A program made the position numbers and the translations under genes. From Anaerolineales bacterium (GTDB taxonomy: Bacteria > Chloroflexota > Anaerolineae > Anaerolineales > UBA11579), in contig JAFGDK010000123.1 of the NCBI GenBank assembly GCA_016932165.1, forward strand, positions 1-59,365: 59,365 nucleotides of DNA. The letters run 5' to 3'. The notes under the pieces are model-generated. The model was given only the letters and a program-made list of their open reading frames with translations, was not told the DNA's origin and did no database searches. Shown here in pieces: positions 6,657 through 15,300 of this stretch (the first letter of the stretch is position 1; each line of letters begins with the position of its first letter).

Positions 6657-8621
6657 CTACTCCACCAGTCCTAGTGTTTGATTGATTGCATCAATATTAT
6701 AACCGGGGAGGGATAATATTGCCTTGTGAAAGTCCGGCTGATCGAGCAGATCCCACAATGGGCTCAGCAATTGGCTCTGATAATGGGTTTCCGGGACGAC
6801 CAGGTCATAACGTTCTTCATACAGCGGTATAAAATCAAGTTCTAAAGCCGCAGCGGCAGCCGCGATACCCATCCCGCAATCCGCCCGGCCAGAAGCCACT
6901 GCAGCCCCAACCGTCAGATGAGTGAATTCTTCATCCTGGTATCCGCGCACATCTGAAGGCGAGATTCCTAATTGGGCCAGGTGATAATCCAACAGCACGC
7001 GTGTCCCTGCACCTCGCTGGCGATTAACGTACCTGATCTCTTCCCGCAGCAGGTCTTGGAGGGTGTGGATATCTTTGGGGTTCCCTTTCCGCACCAGCAA
7101 TCCCTGCTCCCGGTTCACCAAGCCAATCACCCTGACCGGGATGCCCGGTAAATATTGGCGGATGTAGGGGAAATTATACTCACCGGTTTCCGGATCCAAC
7201 AGGTGAGACCCTGCCATATGCGCCTCTCCACGCCGCAAAGAGACCAATCCCCCCAGGCTGCCAACATTGGCAGAAGTCAACCTTCTGCAGGCGGAACTTA
7301 AGAATTGGGCGATCAGATCCATGGTCAGATCATGGGAACCGATCGCAAAAATGGTACGGTTGATTTCCGCCCGAGAACGATAGAGGCGCACCTTAACCCT
7401 GGCACCAGCGGATTCACCCTGAGAGCCGCGCGGGATCAGCGCCAGCCCATCGGCACGAACCAGCGAGGAGATCACCCCGGCCCCACGCGGCAGTGGGGCT
7501 GCAAGAATCCGATCTCCCACCCGGCCGACCACTACCCGCTGAAAATCATCGTCTCCGCCAGGGGAAGCCACCTTGCGGGTGAGTTCCGCTTCAATTTCAT
7601 CTGGCTGGTACGCGTGCCGGCCTAACCAACGGGCAAGTATCCGCTCGACGAAGATTTCACCTGTCAGGGCAGCGGAAACCGGATATCCCGGCACCCCAAC
7701 AATCGGGACAGACCGTTTGTTTTCCGCCTGGATGATCCCCAGGATTACCGGATGGCCAGGGCGGACTGCCACCCCATGCACCAACAGCGTCCCCAACGCC
7801 TGGACAACCTTGGCAGAAAAGTCCTCTGCCCCGGCAGAAGAACCCGCATTCAGCAGCACCAGGTCATTCTCTTGCGCTGCAGCTGCCACAGCTGATTTTA
7901 TCTGCGTCAGGTCATCGGCCACTTTCAGACGTTTATCGCTAATTCCGCCCCAAAGTTCTACCTGGGATGAAAGCACCAAACTGTTGTATTCCAGGATATC
8001 GCCAGGCAAAAGCTCTGAACCGATCTCCACCAATTCGCTGCCGGTCGGGATGACCGCCACTTTGGGCTTACGGCTGACGTAGACTCTGCTGTGCCCGCTG
8101 CCGGCGATGGCACCAAGGTCCACCGGGCGCAGGATGTGACCGGCGGGCAGCACCAGTTGAGTGGCGACCATATCTTCACCAAGAGGGCGGATATGCTGCC
8201 AAGGCTTGGCTGCCTCTCGAATCCGGATTTTTGCCGGATTGCGAATTTCTGAGGTGATCCTGCCTTGCTCATCCAAAGGTTCAACATGCTCGATCGGGAT
8301 TACTGCATTGAAACCTTCTGGAAGCAGATCCCCGGTATCCAGATACCGGGCTTGATTGCCAACCACCAGACTCAACGGGGCTGTCTGCCTGGCGCCTTGA
8401 GTCTCCAAAGCGTGGACAGCAAAACCATCCATCGCTGAAGCGTGATAATGAGGAGAAGAAATCTTTGCCCACACCGGACGGGAAAGCACCCTGCCAACCA
8501 GGTCAACCGCGAGAGGCTGCTCCTCTTCACCGAGGACACCGTCCAAACCAGCCTCAACCAGAGCGCGGTCAAATCGATCCAAAGCCTGGTCAAGGGGGAT
8601 ATCGTGTAAATATACAGACAT
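6657..8621 (-). CDS. moeA: Molybdopterin molybdotransferase fused to periplasmic-binding-protein-like domain
   Basis: The 654-residue protein has two parts. Residues 1 to about 405 are MoeA: YHASAMDGFAVHA, PTGSELVE, the GSSAG..DF loop, LVHGVAVRPGHPVILG and VGVPGYPVSAAL. MoeA inserts molybdate (or tungstate) into adenylylated molybdopterin. Residues from about 420 to 640 are a PBP-like domain (IGSHDLTMDLIAQFL, GSLGGLVSLRRGEAHMAGSHLL, QRGAGTRVLLDYHLAQLG) related to cytoplasmic molybdate/tungstate-sensing domains. The fusion is known in archaea and some anaerobes. The GAGG ribosome binding site overlaps the stop codon of the second moeA, 11 nt upstream. Tandem MoeA paralogues may separate Mo from W insertion; that is inference. 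Confidence 0.93.
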   Translation of the reverse strand: MSVYLHDIPLDQALDRFDRALVEAGLDGVLGEEEQPLAVDLVGRVLSRPVWAKISSPHYHASAMDGFAVHALETQGARQTAPLSLVVGNQARYLDTGDLLPEGFNAVIPIEHVEPLDEQGRITSEIRNPAKIRIREAAKPWQHIRPLGEDMVATQLVLPAGHILRPVDLGAIAGSGHSRVYVSRKPKVAVIPTGSELVEIGSELLPGDILEYNSLVLSSQVELWGGISDKRLKVADDLTQIKSAVAAAAQENDLVLLNAGSSAGAEDFSAKVVQALGTLLVHGVAVRPGHPVILGIIQAENKRSVPIVGVPGYPVSAALTGEIFVERILARWLGRHAYQPDEIEAELTRKVASPGGDDDFQRVVVGRVGDRILAAPLPRGAGVISSLVRADGLALIPRGSQGESAGARVKVRLYRSRAEINRTIFAIGSHDLTMDLIAQFLSSACRRLTSANVGSLGGLVSLRRGEAHMAGSHLLDPETGEYNFPYIRQYLPGIPVRVIGLVNREQGLLVRKGNPKDIHTLQDLLREEIRYVNRQRGAGTRVLLDYHLAQLGISPSDVRGYQDEEFTHLTVGAAVASGRADCGMGIAAAAAALELDFIPLYEERYDLVVPETHYQSQLLSPLWDLLDQPDFHKAILSLPGYNIDAINQTLGLVE

Positions 8622-8632
8622 GTGATTAAACC

Positions 8633-9865
8633 TCAGATTAAATAAACCTTCACCCGGCTGCCAGCTGCCAGGCCAGTGGCATCCGCAGGAATATGCACCA
8701 AACCCTCACCGCGAACTAGCGTGAAGATCAAATTACTTTTACCAAAAACCGGGGATGCCACCAATCCATCTTCACCCCCCTCAAGAGAGACAGCCACCCA
8801 CTCTTCCCGGCCCGATTGGGAAGACAGATTGACGGCTAATACCGCCTCGATCACTGGAATATCCTGTCTTTCCTGCCTGCCCAGCATGCGTTTAATCGTC
8901 GGGGTGACAAAAAGTCCTGCAATCACCAGTGCTGAGACCGGATTCCCAGGAAGGCCGATCACCGGTTTGCCATCACAAACCCCGAGAATGGTTGGCTTTC
9001 CGGGACGCACATTAACCCCATGCACCAGCACACCGGGTTCCCCAAGCTCATCGATGACGATGGCGGTTAAATCACGGACACTGGCGGATGAACCCGCGGT
9101 GACTACCACAAGATCACAGGTCTGGTGGGCTTTGGCAAACAGTTCGGCGAGATCACGGTGGGTATCAGGCGCTACACCGAATAACTGCGGTAGGCCGCCA
9201 GCCTGCCGTACTAACGCTTGCAGCGTGTAGGAATTAATATCCCGGACTTTCCCGGGAGACAAGTCTTCGGATGGGTGGATCACTTCATCGCCGCTGGAGA
9301 GAATACCCACCAGAGGTTTCCTGGCGACTTCAACCTCGGTAATGCCAAGAGCCATCAGACCACCGATCTCAGCCGGGCGGATCAGCGTCCCGGCGGGGAT
9401 CACCTGTTCCCCTTGCTGAACATCTTCGCCAATTTCAAGTACATTTTCACCAACAGCTACAGCGCGCAGCAGCTCAACTTCTTTCTCGCTTGCCTGCTGG
9501 GTATATTCGATCATCATGACCGCATCCGCCCCTTGTGGAAGCATTCCCCCAGTATGGATCACAGCACAGGTGCCAGCTTCCAGGACAAAGTCTGGCGCCG
9601 CACCCATCGGCACTTCTCCAACCAGCGGCAGGTAAGCGGGCAGGCTCTCACTGGCGCCGTAGGTATCCCCTGCCCGCACGGCAAATCCATCTACAGTCGA
9701 CCGGCGAAATCCCGGGATGGGAATCTCCGCCCTGACTGATGAGAACAGCACCCGTCCAAGGCTGTCCTCTGTTCGGATATTTTCAGATTGTGGATTAAAT
9801 TCAAGATTGTGATTCAGGATCGCTAAGGCTTCACCAGGAGGCTTCAGGGTTAAGAACTCAGGCAT
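8633..9865 (-). CDS. moeA: Molybdopterin molybdotransferase, stand-alone paralogue
   Basis: The product is 410 residues, normal for MoeA, with STVDGFAVRA, LSSGDEVI, LVHGVNVRPGKPTILG, VIGLPGNPVSAL and a C-terminal beta-barrel domain IV ending GSRVKVYLI. Its equivalent of the GGxSxGxxD loop reads TAGSSASVRDL, so a glycine is missing compared with the fused paralogue; this may change ligand handling. The ATG at 9865 lies 1 nt after the stop of the UbiA gene (TAAG then ATG), which points to translational coupling. A longer frame to 9913 overlaps the upstream gene and adds no homologous sequence. Paired with the MoeA-PBP fusion downstream. Confidence 0.92.
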   Translation of the reverse strand: MPEFLTLKPPGEALAILNHNLEFNPQSENIRTEDSLGRVLFSSVRAEIPIPGFRRSTVDGFAVRAGDTYGASESLPAYLPLVGEVPMGAAPDFVLEAGTCAVIHTGGMLPQGADAVMMIEYTQQASEKEVELLRAVAVGENVLEIGEDVQQGEQVIPAGTLIRPAEIGGLMALGITEVEVARKPLVGILSSGDEVIHPSEDLSPGKVRDINSYTLQALVRQAGGLPQLFGVAPDTHRDLAELFAKAHQTCDLVVVTAGSSASVRDLTAIVIDELGEPGVLVHGVNVRPGKPTILGVCDGKPVIGLPGNPVSALVIAGLFVTPTIKRMLGRQERQDIPVIEAVLAVNLSSQSGREEWVAVSLEGGEDGLVASPVFGKSNLIFTLVRGEGLVHIPADATGLAAGSRVKVYLI

Positions 9866-9866
9866 C

Positions 9867-10784
9867 TTATCGCGTCCAGAAGGAATAAGAGAACAGATAG
9901 ACCACCGACCCAACCAGGGCGGCTGCGTTGAATGTCAATGCTTTCCAATTGGGTTTGCCCCCAGCCCCAATCCGGCGCATCTGCCAGAACTGGGTGAACC
10001 CCAGCGGCATGGTCATATATGTTGGCAGCAAGATGGCGCGAGGGAAGTCAAAAAACCACAGCGCAGCCAGGACAACAAAGGCCAGTAAAACGAGTGTGTT
10101 ATGCACTGTCATGGCATTTTGCCAACCGGCTCGGATCAAAAATGTGCGTTTCGCATATTTCAGATCAGTAGCATAATCTGGGAAAGAAACAGCCAGGAAG
10201 AAAACCACCAGCAGCAGCACCACGGGGAGCCCGGTAAAGGCTACCAGGCGGTGGATTTCACCAGTTTGCAGGTTATAGCTAAACATCGGAACCAGGTAAC
10301 CGCCTGCAATTGCGGCGACAAATTCCCCATAACCAGATCGGGAAAGCTGGATAGGCGGGATCGAATAGGCTAGTGATAGGAACAAGATCAGACTCATGAG
10401 GATCGCGGCAGACCAACTGAGGGTGCCTGACCAGATCATCACCAGGATGATAGCTACTGATAAGGTCAATGTGACCACAAAAGCCGATAAGGCTACCTTG
10501 CGGTCTAATTGATCCTCATTCTTGCCAAGCTGTCCGCTGCCTCCAGAGAACAGGGTTCGATTTTGATTGTCGCGATCTACCGGTTGGTCAAAATACTCAT
10601 CCAAATATTGGCCCGAAAGTTGTGTCAAAAGAACCCACAACAAACCAAAATAAAACACCTCCCAATTGGTTGGGTTGCCTAAATATTTGGCGATCCCCGC
10701 ACCCAGAATTGATAAACCAAATCCACCCAACAGCAATATCGGGCGTGTGAGTTTAAAGAATAATTTTACTGGATTCTTTTTCAT
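9867..10784 (-). CDS. UbiA-family prenyltransferase
   Basis: The 305-residue protein has about eight or nine membrane segments and the two aspartate-rich motifs of UbiA enzymes: GQYLDEYFDQPVDRDN near residue 60 and FPDYATDLKYAKRT near 207. These bind Mg and the prenyl diphosphate. The first motif has Gln where most members have Asn. The closest functional type by eye is MenA-like (1,4-dihydroxy-2-naphthoate), but archaeal lipid or other aromatic prenyltransferases cannot be excluded. The start at 10784 follows AGGGAAGT. It heads an operon leading into moeA with a 1-nt gap. No other quinone gene is in the window. Confidence 0.87.
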   Translation of the reverse strand: MKKNPVKLFFKLTRPILLLGGFGLSILGAGIAKYLGNPTNWEVFYFGLLWVLLTQLSGQYLDEYFDQPVDRDNQNRTLFSGGSGQLGKNEDQLDRKVALSAFVVTLTLSVAIILVMIWSGTLSWSAAILMSLILFLSLAYSIPPIQLSRSGYGEFVAAIAGGYLVPMFSYNLQTGEIHRLVAFTGLPVVLLLVVFFLAVSFPDYATDLKYAKRTFLIRAGWQNAMTVHNTLVLLAFVVLAALWFFDFPRAILLPTYMTMPLGFTQFWQMRRIGAGGKPNWKALTFNAAALVGSVVYLFSYSFWTR

Positions 10785-10910
10785 ACTTCCCTGCCGATCG
10801 GACAGCTTCCTGAAAAAGGAGTCAGACTAAGTATAACGCAGGCTGCCAGGAATCGTTTTCAACGCGCAGAATTCATACAAAACTATTACAATCCAACTTT
10901 CCAGATATGA

Positions 10911-11297
10911 CTATGGGGTTTGATCTTCCGGATTTTCACCATCTTCGTGGGTGGTCAGTCTGATAAAGATTGCCGGCATTTCACATTCTATGCGGACAGC
11001 GACACCAAAGGGAACGAGTACCGTCTTTGGTGACTGGCCATCCAAGGTCAGGATTGATTCGGCTTGGTAAGAGGAGGAATCTTGGCGTAAATCGGTCAGA
11101 CGGAAGACCGCCTGCCCGGTTACCACACACCAAACCTCATCGGCTTTCTTTCTCTGAAACTCAAGTTTTTCACCCTTTTGAAGCTGAATAAAATCACATT
11201 GCCCAAACCGCCGCAGAAATGGATCGGATTCTTTTACAATCGTCAGGTTTTTCTGCTTCCAATAAATATTTTGAATCCATAAGTCATGAATTTCCAC
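10911..11297 (-). CDS. Small cupin-like protein
   Basis: The 128-residue product has the spacing of a single cupin beta-barrel: KGEKLEFQRKKADEVWCVVTGQAVF near 41-65 and VPFGVAVRIECEMPAIFIRLTT near 95-116. It lacks the two-histidine metal motif of classical cupins, resembling sugar-isomerase or dTDP-sugar-binding types. The start is GTG at 11297, supported by AAGGAG five nt upstream. It overlaps the DinB gene by 14 nt and is the last gene of the ArsR/P-ATPase operon. The function is unknown; co-transcription with metal resistance may be incidental. Confidence 0.65.
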   Translation of the reverse strand: MEIHDLWIQNIYWKQKNLTIVKESDPFLRRFGQCDFIQLQKGEKLEFQRKKADEVWCVVTGQAVFRLTDLRQDSSSYQAESILTLDGQSPKTVLVPFGVAVRIECEMPAIFIRLTTHEDGENPEDQTP

Positions 11298-11784
11298 TAC
11301 CGCTCCTTAATTGTTCCTTGATAAGGGTGCGTACATCCCGGATATGTAAATTGACATGCAGGTAAAACAGGCGGAGCATCTCCTCCAGGGTTGTCTCTCC
11401 TAGAAAGGGATGCTTCCCCTCGAGTCCGAGATCCTCCTCAGACAAGCTAGCTACAAATTTTGTCATGCGTTTACGTCTGAACTTAAACTCATCCAACAAT
11501 TCTTGTGGCGGCAGGCCTTTCAATATTGCAACAGATTTTGCATTATATTCATCAATATCAATATTTTGTGTTAATCCGCGCCCCCCATCCCGAATATCTT
11601 CAAAGAGCTGCAGGAGAGAGGATTCAGTATCAACAATATGGGCGAGAACTTCACGAATACACCACTGGGCTCCATCGGAATAAAGCTGAAGCGGCCAGGC
11701 GTCCTCCGGCAGTTGATTGAAGAAATCCAGCGTTTTTTGACCCTCATTGAGAAATGTTTGAACCAGTTTCTCAACTCTATTCAT
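11284..11784 (-). CDS. DinB-family protein (DinB_2-like four-helix metal-binding fold)
   Basis: The 166-residue product shows DinB_2 features: WCIREVLAHIVDTE with the first metal-ligand histidine, and FYLHVNLHIRDVRTLI near the C-terminus with the other two. DinB-fold proteins bind Zn or Ni; many act as thiol-S-transferases using bacillithiol or mycothiol. The ATG at 11784 was chosen for AGGAG at the right distance; it overlaps the end of the P-type ATPase by 8 nt. A longer frame reads back into that gene. Third in the metal-resistance operon. Confidence 0.85.
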   Translation of the reverse strand: MNRVEKLVQTFLNEGQKTLDFFNQLPEDAWPLQLYSDGAQWCIREVLAHIVDTESSLLQLFEDIRDGGRGLTQNIDIDEYNAKSVAILKGLPPQELLDEFKFRRKRMTKFVASLSEEDLGLEGKHPFLGETTLEEMLRLFYLHVNLHIRDVRTLIKEQLRSGSGNS

Positions 11785-13909
11785 ACCCGCTCCTGATCTG
11801 CATGACCCGGCTTGCATTTACTACCGCCAGCACAGTGATGCCCACATCGGCAAATACGGCTTCCCACATGGATGCTGAACCAGCTATCCCCAGCAAGATG
11901 AAGATAAATTTTGCACCCAAAGCCAGGATGATATTTTGCCACACAATACGGCGAGTGCGTCTGCCAATTGTAACAGCCTCTGCAATTTGAGCGATAGAAT
12001 CGCGCATCAAAACCACATCTGCGGTTTCCCGGGCGGCATCTGTACCCAAGGCGCCCATCGCGATACCCACATCGGCGCGAGCCAGGGCCGGCGCATCATT
12101 AATTCCATCTCCCACGAAAGCCACCTTCGCCCCACCCTCTTCTGAAAGAATTTCCTCGAGGGATGCGACCTTCTCCTCCGGAAGCAAACCAGCCCGGAAA
12201 TCATCCAACCCGGCAGCGGCAGCTACCCGGCTGGCGACATCCTCCTGATCGCCGGAGAGCATGGACAGGCGGGTGATACCCAGCTTTCTGAGAGCAGCCA
12301 CCGCATCCGAAACACCCGGCTTGATCTGGTCTTCAACCACCAAATAACCCAAATAAGAGCCATCGCGGGAGACATGCACAACAGTACCAGGCACGTCACA
12401 GGTGGTATGGGGGATACCTTCCCGGTGGAGGATGGCATCATTCCCCAGCAGAATCGCACTGCCGTTTACCCGTGCTTTGATGCCGAAACCAGCATCCTCC
12501 TGGTACTCCTCAACAATCTCTGGTCGAACCACCAGGTCACCTAAACCCTCCTCCCGATAAGCCTTGCGGATGGCTTCAGCCAGCGGGTGACTGGAGTACA
12601 ATTCAGCGGTAGCCGCAATGGTAAACAATTCGCCTCGGGGAATACCCAACTCGGGAACAACTTCCGTGACCCGAAAACTTCCCTGGGTGATGGTCCCGGT
12701 CTTATCAAAGACAACCACACGCAAATCAGCGAGAACATCGAGAAAATTGGCACCTTTGATTAAAATCCCGCGCCGGGATGCGCCTCCAATTCCGCCAAAA
12801 TACCCCAGCGGGATACTGACCAGCAAGGCACAGGGGCATGAGATTACCAGAAGGACAAGGGCGCGGTAAAACCACTGATCAAAAGCCTGCCCAGGCAAGA
12901 TCAGTGGCGGGATCAGTGCCACACCCAGTGCGAGAATCACCATTGCTGGAGAGTACCAGCGGGCAAACCTGGTGATAAAGCGTTCTGTGGCGGCTTTTCT
13001 GCTGGCCGCATTCTGAACCAGAGCCAGCATGCGGGAAACCGAAGATTCGGCCAGCGGCTTACTAACTTGCACCTGAAGGACACCAGTCTGGTTAAGGGCG
13101 CCGGCAAACACTTCACTGCCAGGAGAAACGGCAACCGGGACAGATTCCCCGGTTAACAGCGAGATATCCACCAGAGATGCACCGTCCAGCACAACCCCAT
13201 CCAGGGGGAACTTCTCACCCGGGCGCACGTGAACTTGCTGCCCTACCTTAATCTGCTCAGGAGGAACCTGTTCCTGGCGGCCATCAGGATGAACAACAAC
13301 TGCATGATCTGGATGCAGATCCATTAAGGCTTCAATCATTTTACGGGAGCGCGAGACAGACCGGTGCTGAAGATATTCACCCACCTGGTAAAACAGCATC
13401 ACCCCTACGGCTTCAGGGAATTCGCCGATGGCAATTGCGCCGATGGTGGCAACGGTCATTAGAAAAGTTTCATCAAACCAACTGCCAGCCCGGATGTTCT
13501 GAACCGCCCGCCAGATCACCTGGTGACCAGAGATCAAATACGCAGCCCCAAATATCAGCAATGAGCCGCTAGAAAATGGCGGCCATTCCAATCTGCTCGC
13601 CAGCCCTAATCCAATGATGAATAACACCGCGGCAGACCCGATCAAGATCAACTTGCGCCGCAATGGATCAACCTCCAGATTCCCTTCAGTCTCTACTTGT
13701 AGCTGAACCTGGGGCTCAATCTCCTGGATGCGGTCAAAGACTGCCTTGGTGTCATCTGCATCCAATTCCAGGCTGGCGGCTGCAAAGTTCAGGTGTACAA
13801 AACGGACTCCTGGCATTTTTCCAACGGCAGTCTCGATTTTTTGTGCGCAACTGGCACAGCTTAGGTTTTCAATCCGGTATTGTTTGAGATTGCGAGTAGG
13901 TTCAGCCAT
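11777..13909 (-). CDS. P1B-type heavy-metal ATPase (Zn/Cd exporter)
   Basis: The 710-residue product has an N-terminal HMA domain with C18/C21 (SCASCA), eight expected membrane segments, LTGES in the actuator domain, the transport motif SCPCALLVSIPLGYFGG with CPC at 358-360, the phosphorylation site DKTGT (D402), a conserved HP (SSHPLAEA) and GDGINDAPALARAD. CPC followed by SIPLGYFGG is typical of the Zn2+/Cd2+/Pb2+ class (ZntA/CadA), not the copper class. The ATG at 13909 overlaps the stop of the ArsR-type gene by 8 nt; a frame to 13960 would overlap it further. Regulated by the upstream sensor through the operator at 14208. Confidence 0.93.
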   Translation of the reverse strand: MAEPTRNLKQYRIENLSCASCAQKIETAVGKMPGVRFVHLNFAAASLELDADDTKAVFDRIQEIEPQVQLQVETEGNLEVDPLRRKLILIGSAAVLFIIGLGLASRLEWPPFSSGSLLIFGAAYLISGHQVIWRAVQNIRAGSWFDETFLMTVATIGAIAIGEFPEAVGVMLFYQVGEYLQHRSVSRSRKMIEALMDLHPDHAVVVHPDGRQEQVPPEQIKVGQQVHVRPGEKFPLDGVVLDGASLVDISLLTGESVPVAVSPGSEVFAGALNQTGVLQVQVSKPLAESSVSRMLALVQNAASRKAATERFITRFARWYSPAMVILALGVALIPPLILPGQAFDQWFYRALVLLVISCPCALLVSIPLGYFGGIGGASRRGILIKGANFLDVLADLRVVVFDKTGTITQGSFRVTEVVPELGIPRGELFTIAATAELYSSHPLAEAIRKAYREEGLGDLVVRPEIVEEYQEDAGFGIKARVNGSAILLGNDAILHREGIPHTTCDVPGTVVHVSRDGSYLGYLVVEDQIKPGVSDAVAALRKLGITRLSMLSGDQEDVASRVAAAAGLDDFRAGLLPEEKVASLEEILSEEGGAKVAFVGDGINDAPALARADVGIAMGALGTDAARETADVVLMRDSIAQIAEAVTIGRRTRRIVWQNIILALGAKFIFILLGIAGSASMWEAVFADVGITVLAVVNASRVMQIRSGYE

Positions 13910-14195
13910 GCAGGATATGATCTCTCCCGGTTTCGTAGATTTCAATAACGTGATCGTCATGCAGAGAATAGTATACTTCCCTCCCCACCTTCCGGCTGCG
14001 GACCAATTTTAATTGGCGCAAGCCGCGCAAATGATGAGAGGTAGCAGATTCGCTCAACTCAGCCGCCTCCGCAATCCGGCCCACGTTGCATTCCCCCTCT
14101 GCCAAAATGGCAATGATCTTCAATCGGCTGGCATCACTGAAAGCTGAAAATAATTCAGCCAGCGTCTGGATTTGAAACTCCTGCATAATGGTCAT
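13902..14195 (-). CDS. ArsR/SmtB-family metal-sensing repressor (predicted Zn/Cd type)
   Basis: The 97-residue winged-helix protein has the family core RLKIIAILAEGECNVGRIAEA and the recognition helix SESATSHHLRGLRQLKLV. Its C-terminal helix carries D80-x-H82 and H93-x-x-H96, with 11 residues between H82 and H93. This is the spacing of the alpha-5 zinc site of SmtB and CzrA, so Zn or Cd sensing is predicted. The alpha-3 cysteine motif (CxC) of ArsR/CadC is absent. The start at 14195 follows GGAGGG six nt upstream. It represses its own operon by this model and is followed by the P-type ATPase. Confidence 0.92.
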   Translation of the reverse strand: MTIMQEFQIQTLAELFSAFSDASRLKIIAILAEGECNVGRIAEAAELSESATSHHLRGLRQLKLVRSRKVGREVYYSLHDDHVIEIYETGRDHILHG

Positions 14196-14207
14196 GCTAA
14201 ACCCTCC

Positions 14208-14257
14208 AATATATGAGCATATATTCATATATTACCAAATTATTTACAGGATGTCAA
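14208..14257 (-). promoter_or_regulatory. Promoter and ArsR/SmtB operator of the metal-resistance operon
   Basis: On the minus strand, TTGACA (14257-14252), a 17-nt spacer and TAATAT (14234-14229) form a near-consensus sigma-70 promoter. It is overlapped by a perfect inverted repeat with 9-bp arms, AATATATGA (14208-14216) and TCATATATT (14225-14233), around 8 nt. The TGA-N8-TCA core matches the AT-rich operators of SmtB/CzrA proteins. A bound repressor would cover the -10 box. Confidence 0.85.
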
Positions 14258-14405
14258 AAGAAATTATGAACAGTGAATTTAACAACTAGAAAATGGGGAG
14301 TTCCTCAGAAGTGAATGCGCAGCTCAGGATGGTGATGATACGGCCAATATTTTTGAAACTTACGCTTCTCGCAAATTTCCGTCAGCTCTCTCAGTGCTGG
14401 ACAAT

Positions 14406-15299
14406 TTACTTACTGATCTTCGAAATTAATTTCGTCCAGAAACGGTGCCATAACCGTTCTCCAAACCGCAGGGTTAGATCAGCAGCCGCATCAGAATCAG
14501 GCACTGCCCGGTGCCAATCACTTTCAAGCTCGCGCTGGTGCTTCTTTAGCCAGAGGTAAAGGTCTGTCTCGGTACGTCCAGGGAAATCCTCTAGCAATTT
14601 TTGCTCACGGATAGCCTCAACTGCCGGCAGATAAACATTGTCTACCCAACTCGCACTGGCTTCTTCAATTGAAATCTCCTCTTCCCTTTCCAGACCCATA
14701 TAATGGCGGTGGACAGCGATATGTTCTTTCACTTCTTCATACCGGCCGGGCACGGTGACCTTAATCTCAACATCTGGACGAACCCAGTAAAGCTGGGTAT
14801 CGGCCATCAATTCATTCCACTCTGCTTTCAGCACAACGTCTTCAATATCATCATCCGGATCCAGATCTACCTCAGTCCGGAATTCCTTGACATAGGCTTC
14901 AATTGTCTCCGTTCCAAGGTGTCGGGAAACAGAAACGCGGTGATTCCCATCCAAGACGAAGTAGATATCGCCCACCTGGTATACCTCGATTGGGTCCAAT
15001 CCCTTGGTCTCGACTAACTCCTTGACCTTTGCCCAGCGCTCTTCATCACTATCCAGCATTGGATTAAACTGGCGATTAAAGTCATAATACCTGCTGACTG
15101 TGCCAACAATCGAATCCAATGGGATCTCTTTGAGCTGCTCTTTTTTGGGGTGAGTCAAGGCCAGGGCTTGTTGGACATCATCAAAGAGCAGCAGGTCATC
15201 TTTACGGCCTGTTAATCGGGAAAGCAATTTTTCAAGTTTAGCCCTGCGTCGAGCTAACTTGAATTGTTGTAAGGCAGAAAGTCGTTTGGCACCGTCCAT
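14406..15299 (-). CDS. ParB/Srx-fold domain protein of unknown function
   Basis: The 297-residue product starts with a basic helix (FKLARRRAKLEKLLSRLTGRK), followed by a ParB/sulfiredoxin-like core at about 56-135: IPLDSIVGTVSRYYDFN, then IYFVLDGNHRVSVSRHLG with DGNHR at 117-121. The C-terminal half is acidic and helical (WLKKHQRELESDW). The fold serves as CTPase, nuclease or ADP-dependent kinase in different families, so activity cannot be assigned. I chose the ATG at 15299, with AAGGA upstream, 1 nt after the stop of the metallophosphoesterase gene; this suggests coupled translation and a joint function. Confidence 0.8.
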   Translation of the reverse strand: MDGAKRLSALQQFKLARRRAKLEKLLSRLTGRKDDLLLFDDVQQALALTHPKKEQLKEIPLDSIVGTVSRYYDFNRQFNPMLDSDEERWAKVKELVETKGLDPIEVYQVGDIYFVLDGNHRVSVSRHLGTETIEAYVKEFRTEVDLDPDDDIEDVVLKAEWNELMADTQLYWVRPDVEIKVTVPGRYEEVKEHIAVHRHYMGLEREEEISIEEASASWVDNVYLPAVEAIREQKLLEDFPGRTETDLYLWLKKHQRELESDWHRAVPDSDAAADLTLRFGERLWHRFWTKLISKISK

Positions 15300-15300
15300 C

